Below, one piece after another: positions 58,352 to 64,000 of a stretch of 64,000 bases of DNA. The notes beneath the pieces were generated by a model. It searched no databases. It worked only from the letters and a program-made list of their open reading frames with translations, and had not been told where the DNA came from. The DNA is taken from assembly GCF_014646255.1 (NCBI RefSeq), contig NZ_BMNC01000004.1, positions 512,480 to 576,479 on the forward strand. The letters are read 5' to 3'. The translations under genes were made by a program, and so were the position numbers. The stretch comes from Lentzea pudingi. Lineage in GTDB: Bacteria > Actinomycetota > Actinomycetes > Mycobacteriales > Pseudonocardiaceae. Numbering within the stretch: the stretch's first letter is position 1; each line of letters begins with the position of its first letter.

Positions 58352-58969
58352 TCAGTTCATGGCCAGTTGACGGGCGAACTCCGCGACCCACCTGCCGTTG
58401 TCGCGCCTGGTCGAACGCGAGGTCAGGCCGTCACCCGCGAACGCCTCGACCTCGGCGGGCGTGAGGGGCCACGGCGGCCCGTCCGGCTCGGGGCCCTCGT
58501 CCCGCGCCACGGCGAGGACCAGCAGCGTCGAGCCGGTCAGCGACGAGACCCGCCCGGCCGCCTCGGCGTGCAGGGCGACGGGCAGCGCCTGCAGCGTCAT
58601 GTTCTCGACGACGAGGTCGAACGCGCGGTGCCACTCGGCGGGCGGGTCCAGCAGGTCGGCGACCACGTAGGTGACCCGGGACCGCGGGAAGCGCTGCTGA
58701 ACGGCCTTGACCGCGGTGGGGGAGATGTCGAACGCGGTCACGTCGTATCCCAGCGAGGCCAGGAACTCCGCGTCACGGCCGTAGCCGCAGCCCACGACCA
58801 GCGCGCGCCGGCCGGTGCCGTCGACGCCTTCCGCCCATTCGACAAGGTGGGGCTGGGGGTGCGGGACGTCCCAGGGGACGGAGGCCGTGCCGGCCTCGGC
58901 CTCCGCGTAGAGGTCTTCGAACCAGCCGGTCGGGTTGGCGGCCTGCAGGCGTCGGTCGTCGGGGAGCAT
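58352..58969 (-). CDS. Class I SAM-dependent methyltransferase
   Basis: The product is 205 aa. The SAM-binding motif I is ALVVGCGYGRDAEFLA, followed by VTAFDISPTAVKAV (motif II) and YVVADLLDPP. WDVPHPQPHLVEW suggests the thiopurine S-methyltransferase-like group found in many actinomycetes. Substrate unknown. It is 36 bp upstream of the RDD gene and 9 bp after the MerR-like gene, all on one strand. Confidence 0.85.
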   Translation of the reverse strand: MLPDDRRLQAANPTGWFEDLYAEAEAGTASVPWDVPHPQPHLVEWAEGVDGTGRRALVVGCGYGRDAEFLASLGYDVTAFDISPTAVKAVQQRFPRSRVTYVVADLLDPPAEWHRAFDLVVENMTLQALPVALHAEAAGRVSSLTGSTLLVLAVARDEGPEPDGPPWPLTPAEVEAFAGDGLTSRSTRRDNGRWVAEFARQLAMN

Positions 58970-58978
58970 GCCCCACTT

Positions 58979-59266
58979 CTACCGAACTCGTCGGTGTCGT
59001 GCGATCGAGTATGCGGGCAGGAGCACCTCCGCGGTCAGCCGCGAGTCCGAATGGGACAGTGCCAATCGGACCTCCTCCAGGCAAAGAACGAGCCGGCACA
59101 ACGATCTCACCTGATAGAGGCGGCGGACTTCGTCCGGTGTGTACCGACGGTGACCGGACAACGTGCGTTCGGAAGCGGTGATCAGTCCGATTTTGTCGTG
59201 GTGGTGCACCGTGCGGACCGTCAGTCCGCTCGCTTTGGCCAGGTCACCAATGCTCCAGCGGGTCAC
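58979..59266 (-). CDS. Short MerR-type regulator (probably truncated)
   Basis: The product is 95 aa. The MerR helix-turn-helix is clear: WSIGDLAKASGLTVRTVHHHDKIGLI, then RTLSGHRRYTPDEVRRLYQVRSL. HHHDK replaces the usual HHYDE, losing the Tyr common in the wing of this group. Most relatives are about 240 aa, with a dimerisation helix and effector domain; here the frame stops after LPAYSIARHRRVR. Either a minimal MerR or a decayed gene. Confidence 0.65.
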   Translation of the reverse strand: MTRWSIGDLAKASGLTVRTVHHHDKIGLITASERTLSGHRRYTPDEVRRLYQVRSLCRLVLCLEEVRLALSHSDSRLTAEVLLPAYSIARHRRVR

Positions 59267-59395
59267 GTCACGACCGCAGGACCTCCCACTGCGTCAGGTT
59301 CAAGCCCTAAACACCCGATCGAGCGGGTTAATCCGCGAACCGAACGCGCCGATGTAATCGAAGATCGGTCCCCAAAAACCAGATTGAGGAAAACT

Positions 59396-59845
59396 GTGTC
59401 TCGTTCCGGACTGTTCCGCGCCGCCGCCCTGCTCGCCGCCAGCGCTGCCCCGCTCCTCGCGGGTTCCGCCAGCGCCGCCGAGCTCCCCCAGCTGGGCACC
59501 GGTCTCCCCGACGTCGGTGCGGACAAGCTGGTCTCCAACGCCACCCAGCTCGCCGGCCCGCTCGGGGCGGTCAACCCGGTGCAGATGCCGCAGGTCGACG
59601 CGCCCGTGCCCTCCGAGCTGCCGGTTGCCCCCCTTCCGGCGGTTCCGGACGTGCAGGAGCGTTCGGTGCAGCACCCGATCGCGGTCACGGCCAGCGATGT
59701 CGCCGGGCTGCCGAACCCGCGCGACCTGCCGGGCACCGCGAGCCTCGGCAACCTGCCGTCGCCGTCGCTGTCCGACCTGCCGACCAATGGCGTCGTGCCG
59801 AACCCGTCCGTTCTCTCGGGTGTCCACCCGACGATCAACGGCTGA
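59396..59845 (+). CDS. Secreted Pro-rich hypothetical protein
   Basis: The product is 149 aa. A signal peptide ends at about residue 27 (LAGSASA-AE). The mature 120 aa are Pro/Val/Leu-rich (for example PVPSELPVAPLPAVPDVQER) with no Cys and no recognised domain; they end GVHPTING. GTG 59396 is supported by TGAGGA 5 nt upstream. It resembles the short exported proteins common in actinomycetes whose roles are unknown. Confidence 0.72.
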   Translation: MSRSGLFRAAALLAASAAPLLAGSASAAELPQLGTGLPDVGADKLVSNATQLAGPLGAVNPVQMPQVDAPVPSELPVAPLPAVPDVQERSVQHPIAVTASDVAGLPNPRDLPGTASLGNLPSPSLSDLPTNGVVPNPSVLSGVHPTING

Positions 59846-59858
59846 GTTCACACGTCGA

Positions 59859-59890
59859 AAATGGGCCCGTGCGCGCTCACGGGCCCATTT
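59859..59890. terminator. Perfect 13-bp bidirectional terminator
   Basis: AAATGGGCCCGTG (59859-59871) and its exact complement CACGGGCCCATTT (59878-59890) surround a 6-nt loop, with A- and T-rich ends on both sides. It lies just after the secreted protein gene and overlaps the last codons of the convergent PucR gene. The shape fits intrinsic termination in both directions. Confidence 0.8.
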
Positions 59891-61469
59891 CGTGTACCAG
59901 CAGGGCGACGTACAGCGACAGCACGGACTCCGGGTCCTCCAGCGAGACGCCGAGCACCTGCTCGATCCGCCCCAGCTGCTGGTAGTAGGCAGTGCGCGAG
60001 AGGTGGGCCGCCGCGGCCGCCGCCGACTTGTTGCCGCCGTTCTCGCACAGGCACCGCAGCAGTTCGACCAGCCGGGAGCCCTGCGCCAAGTCCCGCGCCA
60101 GCAACGGCCCGAGCTCGCGGTCCGCGAACGCCCGCACCCGTTCGTCCTCGCGCAGCAGGTGCAGCAGCCCGCGCAGCCGCACGTCGTCGAGCCGGTGGTA
60201 GAGCTGGGATCCCGGTGCCCGCAACGCCGCCCCGGCCACGTGCGCGGCCTCGCCGAGCGAGCGCCGAACGTCCGTTGTGGACGTCACGGTCGTGCCGACG
60301 GCGATCACCACGGGGGACGCCGCCGTCCGGTGGACCTCGCGTGCGACCTTGCGCAGAACCCCTTCCACACCGACGGTCATCGGCACCGAGAGCAGTGCAC
60401 GGACCGAGGTGTCGTCCACGACGCCGACCAGCGCCGCGACCGTGACCCGCCGTGCGGCCAGTGCGGTCGCCTCGGCGAGATCCCGCAGAACCTCCTGCGT
60501 GGCAAGCGTTTGCCCCTGCAGCACCGACACCGGCCGGATCGCCACGCCGATCAGCTGCCGTCTTTCCAGCGGCACCCCCAGCGCCGCCGCCCGCGCGCCC
60601 AGGTCCGGTGACTGCGGCGACTGCCCGAGCAGCTGGGCCAGCAACGTCCGGTGCGTTTGCCGTTCCAGCGACTCCCGGTCGCGCGCCACGAGCCGATGCA
60701 CGGCCAATGCCGACGCGGCGCGTTCGGCCACCACGACGTGCCGGTGCGGTGGTGGCTCGGGCGAGACCAGCACGAGCCGGCCCCAGTCCGCACCGCGCGC
60801 CCCGACGATCGTGATCAACCAGCCGGACGCCGTGTCGTAGGCGGTCCGCTCGGACACCGTGACCGCGCGGGAGCGCGCCGCCCAGTCGTCCAGGAGCGCC
60901 GCGGGATCGTGCCCGGCCGCGTCGTAGGCGAGCACGTCGTGGCCGAGCGTCTCCAGCACGACCGCCAGCCCGGACGTCCGTGCCACCTCGCGCAGCACCT
61001 CGGACGGTTCGGCGCCCGCGACCGTGAGCGCCGTGAACGTCTCGTGCACCTGCTCGGCGGCCCGCAGCTCCGCGAGCTGGGCCTCCACGATCAGCCCCAC
61101 GACCGCTTCCGTCACGGCGACGTACCTGGTCTCCTCGGTGAGCGTGACCAGCGGCAACCCGTGCCGTTCCGCCTCGGTGACCAGCGCGGCCGGCACGTCG
61201 TCGCGCCACCGCCGGCCGAGCTCGACGATCAACCCGGCACAGCCCACGGCGGCCAGTTCCTCGACGTAGCGGCCGAGGCCGGACTCGGGCAGCATCACGC
61301 CGGTCGTGAGCACCAGTTCGCCACCGCGCAGCAACGGCGCGATGTCTGCGATCTCCGCCACATGCACCCATCGCACGCGTCGTGACAGGCCGGCGGACCC
61401 GGCCACCAGTCGCGGCTTTCCCTGCCGGATGACCGGCAGAGCGACGACTTCGGCGACCGTCGGGTACAT
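59877..61469 (-). CDS. PucR family transcriptional regulator (second copy)
   Basis: The product is 530 aa. The N-terminal PucR domain starts MYPTVAEVVALPVIRQGKPR. RGGELVLTTGVMLPES and ERHGLPLVTLTEETRYVAVTE follow. The C-terminal helix-turn-helix is LCENGGNKSAAAAAAHLSRTAYYQQLGRIEQVLG. It diverges from the aminotransferase/semialdehyde dehydrogenase operon and probably controls it. A frame continuing past ATG 61469 up to 62618 is antisense to the aminotransferase and not part of the protein. It is distinct from the PucR at 20503. Confidence 0.9.
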   Translation of the reverse strand: MYPTVAEVVALPVIRQGKPRLVAGSAGLSRRVRWVHVAEIADIAPLLRGGELVLTTGVMLPESGLGRYVEELAAVGCAGLIVELGRRWRDDVPAALVTEAERHGLPLVTLTEETRYVAVTEAVVGLIVEAQLAELRAAEQVHETFTALTVAGAEPSEVLREVARTSGLAVVLETLGHDVLAYDAAGHDPAALLDDWAARSRAVTVSERTAYDTASGWLITIVGARGADWGRLVLVSPEPPPHRHVVVAERAASALAVHRLVARDRESLERQTHRTLLAQLLGQSPQSPDLGARAAALGVPLERRQLIGVAIRPVSVLQGQTLATQEVLRDLAEATALAARRVTVAALVGVVDDTSVRALLSVPMTVGVEGVLRKVAREVHRTAASPVVIAVGTTVTSTTDVRRSLGEAAHVAGAALRAPGSQLYHRLDDVRLRGLLHLLREDERVRAFADRELGPLLARDLAQGSRLVELLRCLCENGGNKSAAAAAAHLSRTAYYQQLGRIEQVLGVSLEDPESVLSLYVALLVHEMGP

Positions 61470-61577
61470 GGACACAACGTAATGCCAACCAGCCGATCCG
61501 GGTACAGGTTGTGCATGGCGGCGAACCCCGGGCCCCAGCAGACTCCGAAGGGAGGCGGAGACCCCCTGGAGGACGTG
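61470..61577. promoter_or_regulatory. Divergent promoter between the PucR gene and the aminotransferase gene
   Basis: The 108-bp gap between the starts holds CACAAC (61473-61478) and GTTGTG further downstream as a loose dyad. GGAGG at 61568-61572 lies 5 nt before ATG 61578 and decides the aminotransferase start. An upstream in-frame ATG (61515) lacks a ribosome site. Confidence 0.35.
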
Positions 61578-62861
61578 ATGGCCCACAAGGAGCTTCTGGC
61601 ACGACACCGCGCGGTGATGCCGAAGTGGCTGGCCCTCTACTACGACGAGCCCATCGAGATCGCGAGCGCCGGCGGGCGCCGGGTGACCGACCGCGAGGGC
61701 ACGACCTACCTGGACTTCTTCGCGGGCATCCTGACCAACGCCATCGGCTACGACGTCGCGGAGATCAGCGACGCGATCCGGAGGCAGGTCGACACGGGCG
61801 TGTTCCACAGCTCGACGCTGTACCTGATCAAGAACCAGATCGAGCTCGCCGAGAAGGTCGCCGAGCTGTCCGGCATCCCGGACGCCAAGGTCTTCTTCAC
61901 CAACTCCGGCACCGAGGCCAACGAGACCGCGCTGATGCTCGCCACCCAGGCGCGCCGCAGCGAGCAGGTCCTGGCTCTGCGCAACAGCTACCACGGCCGT
62001 GCGTTCGCCACGATCGCCATCACGGGCAACCGCGGCTGGTCGGCGTCCGCGCTGTCGCCGATCAAGGTCAGCTGGGTGCACGGCGGCTACCGCTACCGCG
62101 GCCCGTTCAAGGCGCTCAACGACAAGGACTACATCAAGGCGTGCGTCGAGGACCTGCGCGAGGTCATCGAGGTCACCACGTCCGGCGACGTCGCGTGCAT
62201 GATCGTCGAGCCTATCCAGGGCGTCGGCGGCTTCACCTCGCCGCCCGACGGCCTGTTCCGCGCGTTCAAGGACGTGCTGGACGAGTACGGCATCCTCTTC
62301 ATCTCCGACGAGGTGCAGACCGGCTGGGGCCGCACCGGCGAGCACTTCTGGGGGATCCAGGCGCACGACGTGGTGCCGGACGCGATGACGTTCGCCAAGG
62401 GCCTGGGCAACGGCCTGGCGATCGGCGGCGTGGTGGCGCGCGGCGACCTGATGGACACGATCAACGCGAACTCGATCTCGACGTTCGGCGGCAACCCGAT
62501 CTCCACGGCCGGCGCGCTCGCCACCCTCGACTACCTGCTCGGCCACGACCTGCAGGCCAACGCGGCCAAGCTCGGTTCGCGACTGCTCGGGGGCCTGCGC
62601 GAACTCGCCGAGAAGCACCCGGTGATCGGGGACGTGCGCGGCAAGGGCCTGATGGTCGGCGTCGAGTTCGTCGGTCCGGAGGGCGAGCCGAACGCCGGTG
62701 CCGCGGCCACGGTGCTGGCCGAGTCGAAGGCGGGCGGGCTGCTCGTCGGCAAGGGCGGCCTGTACGGCAACGTGATCCGGCTGGCCCCGCCGATGACCGT
62801 CACCGCGGACGAGGTGGAGGAGGCGCTGGGCATTCTGGCGCAGGCGGTGGAGCGGGCGTGA
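61578..62861 (+). CDS. Class III PLP-dependent aminotransferase
   Basis: The product is 427 aa. The PLP Lys is Lys274 in TFAKGLGNG, the Asp that binds the ring nitrogen is Asp244 (FISDEVQTGWGRTGEHFWG), and the phosphate site is SGTEANETAL. FHSSTLYLIKNQIELAEKVAEL resembles alanine-glyoxylate and beta-alanine:pyruvate aminotransferases. With the acylating semialdehyde dehydrogenase next to it (GTGA overlap), it probably converts beta-alanine or 3-aminoisobutyrate to the semialdehyde. Other amine donors are possible. Confidence 0.88.
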   Translation: MAHKELLARHRAVMPKWLALYYDEPIEIASAGGRRVTDREGTTYLDFFAGILTNAIGYDVAEISDAIRRQVDTGVFHSSTLYLIKNQIELAEKVAELSGIPDAKVFFTNSGTEANETALMLATQARRSEQVLALRNSYHGRAFATIAITGNRGWSASALSPIKVSWVHGGYRYRGPFKALNDKDYIKACVEDLREVIEVTTSGDVACMIVEPIQGVGGFTSPPDGLFRAFKDVLDEYGILFISDEVQTGWGRTGEHFWGIQAHDVVPDAMTFAKGLGNGLAIGGVVARGDLMDTINANSISTFGGNPISTAGALATLDYLLGHDLQANAAKLGSRLLGGLRELAEKHPVIGDVRGKGLMVGVEFVGPEGEPNAGAAATVLAESKAGGLLVGKGGLYGNVIRLAPPMTVTADEVEEALGILAQAVERA

Positions 62862-64000
62862 TCAGGCACTGGATCAACGGCAAGCCGTGGGAGTCGGCTT
62901 CCGGGCGTCGTGGTGACGTCTACGACCCGACGACGGGCAAGGTCGCGCAGCAGGTCGCCTTCGCCTCGGTGTCCGAAGTGGACGCCGCTGTCTCCGCCGC
63001 CGCGGAAGCGTTTGCGTCCTGGCGCAACGCGTCCCTCGCCCAGCGCTCGACGGTGCTGTTCAAGTTCCGCGAGCTGTTCAACGCACGCAAGGACGACCTC
63101 GCGCGGATCGTCTCGGCGGAGCACGGCAAGGTCGTGTCCGACGCGGGCGGCGAGATCCAGCGCGCGCTGGAGTCCGTCGAGTACGCGTGCGGCATCCCGA
63201 CGCTGCTCAAGGGCGGCTTCAGCGAGAACGCGTCGACCCGCGTCGACGTCTACTCGATCCAGCAGCCGGTCGGCGTGGTCGGCGTGATCTCGCCGTTCAA
63301 CTTCCCGGCCATGGTCCCGCTCTGGTTCGTGCCCACCGCAATCGCTTGCGGTAACACCGTGGTGCTGAAACCGTCCGAAAAGGACCCGTCGGCGTCGAAC
63401 TTCATCGCCGAGCTGTTCGCCGAGGCCGGACTCCCGGACGGCGTCCTGAACGTCGTGCACGGCGACAAGGTCGCTGTCGACCGGCTACTCGAACACCCGG
63501 CGGTGAAAGCGATCTCGTTCGTCGGCTCCACCCCGATCGCCCGCTACGTCTACGAGACCGGCACCGCGCACGGCAAGCGCGTGCAGGCGCTCGGCGGCGC
63601 CAAGAACCACATGGTCGTCCTGCCCGACGCCGACCTGGACCTGGCCGCGGACGCCGCGGTGTCCGCCGGTTTCGGCTCGGCGGGCGAGCGGTGCATGGCG
63701 ATCTCGGTCGTCGTCGCGGTCGGCGAGGCCGGTGACCCGCTGGTCGACCGGATCAAGTCGCGGATCGCCGACGTGAAGGTCGGTTCGGGTTCCTCCTGCG
63801 AGATGGGACCGCTCGTCACCGGCGTGCACCGGGACAAGGTCACGTCCTATTTGGACGCGGGTGTGGCAGCAGGAGCTGTGCTCGCGGTCGACGGCCGTGA
63901 CCACCCGATCGACGGCGACGACGGCGGGTTCTGGCTCGGCCCGACGCTCTTCGACCACGTCGGCACGGACATGACGATCTACACCGACGAGATCTTCGGC
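62858..64000 (+). CDS. mmsA: (Methyl)malonate-semialdehyde dehydrogenase, CoA-acylating (partial, C-terminus beyond right edge)
   Basis: The frame is open from GTG 62858 to the right edge (381 codons seen; family about 500). SPFNFPAMVPLWFVP, FVGSTPIARY and the catalytic Cys279 (GSAGERCMAIS) are present. ALGGAKNHMVV replaces the ELGG general-base Glu, a hallmark of the CoA-acylating subgroup. It turns malonate or methylmalonate semialdehyde into acetyl- or propionyl-CoA, the last step of pyrimidine or valine breakdown. It starts in a GTGA overlap with the aminotransferase. Confidence 0.92.
   Translation, partial: MIRHWINGKPWESASGRRGDVYDPTTGKVAQQVAFASVSEVDAAVSAAAEAFASWRNASLAQRSTVLFKFRELFNARKDDLARIVSAEHGKVVSDAGGEIQRALESVEYACGIPTLLKGGFSENASTRVDVYSIQQPVGVVGVISPFNFPAMVPLWFVPTAIACGNTVVLKPSEKDPSASNFIAELFAEAGLPDGVLNVVHGDKVAVDRLLEHPAVKAISFVGSTPIARYVYETGTAHGKRVQALGGAKNHMVVLPDADLDLAADAAVSAGFGSAGERCMAISVVVAVGEAGDPLVDRIKSRIADVKVGSGSSCEMGPLVTGVHRDKVTSYLDAGVAAGAVLAVDGRDHPIDGDDGGFWLGPTLFDHVGTDMTIYTDEIFG

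Noticed and set aside
61470..62618. Minus-strand extension of the PucR frame
   Set aside because: It is antisense to the aminotransferase; the PucR domain starts at MYPTVAEV.

Overview
This window is a high-GC actinobacterial chromosome segment, most likely from the Pseudonocardiaceae (a Lentzea/Saccharothrix-like relative). That placement is inferred from content: a phosphatidylinositol-mannoside (PIM) locus in the same gene order as Mycobacterium, a cvn conservon (sensor kinase, roadblock, DUF742, GTPase), an IniB-type protein, an F420-type LLM oxidoreductase, AfsR-type regulators and Scr1/DUF5753 XRE regulators. GTG starts and ATGA/GTGA stop-start overlaps are common. No rRNA, tRNA, CRISPR array, insertion sequence or prophage was found.

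Layout. 1-4.8 kb: a secreted LVIVD-repeat protein (cut by the left edge), a DUF305 lipoprotein, an AfsR-like NB-ARC/TPR regulator and an ABM-domain protein. 4.8-8.1 kb: a TetR regulator, two SDR oxidoreductases in tandem and a divergent LysR regulator. 8.1-11.6 kb: a drug-type ABC exporter (ATPase, permease) with a NarL-type two-component pair, preceded by a perfect 22-bp palindrome. 11.8-20.4 kb: a minus-strand purine-catabolism cluster (HIU hydrolase, three xanthine dehydrogenase subunits with an 8-oxoguanine-type deaminase inserted between two of them, guanine deaminase, NCS2 permease, XdhC, allophanate-hydrolase-like protein). A divergent PucR regulator follows at 20.5 kb. 22-25.3 kb: small and secreted proteins, a stripped-down NB-ARC ATPase and an XRE regulator. 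25.5-29.3 kb: the cvn operon, followed by a broken Imm1-type immunity gene. 29.6-32.2 kb: 3-hydroxyacyl-CoA dehydrogenase, an NAD-dependent epimerase-like protein and the IniB-like protein with a repeat-rich promoter.

32.4-39 kb: an amine-utilisation cluster (ethanolamine-type permease, GlnA-like gamma-glutamyl ligase, class I amidotransferase hydrolase, aldehyde dehydrogenase, SDR, GntR regulator). Together these could run a gamma-glutamylated route for ethanolamine or a similar amine. 39-42.4 kb: an acyl-CoA synthetase, two small proteins and an acetyltransferase. 42.4-50.2 kb: thrS, a HIT protein, (a small membrane protein and an XRE regulator inserted), pgsA, a PIM acyltransferase, pimA and a NUDIX protein. 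This is the PIM/lipomannan initiation locus. 50.2-52.2 kb: an NLR-like NB-ARC/TPR protein with an amyloid-signalling-like N-terminal motif.

52.2-57 kb: a reductive pyrimidine-catabolism operon (NCS1 permease, nitrilase-family beta-ureidopropionase, dihydropyrimidinase, F420-type oxidoreductase). 57-59.9 kb: a Ser hydrolase, an RDD membrane protein, a methyltransferase, a short MerR and a secreted protein. 59.9-64 kb: a second PucR-type regulator divergent from a class III aminotransferase and a CoA-acylating (methyl)malonate-semialdehyde dehydrogenase (cut by the right edge). These two enzymes would complete breakdown of the beta-alanine produced by the 52-57 kb operon. The overall theme is nitrogen and carbon recovery from purines, pyrimidines and amines, each with local regulators, set around the conserved PIM and cvn loci.
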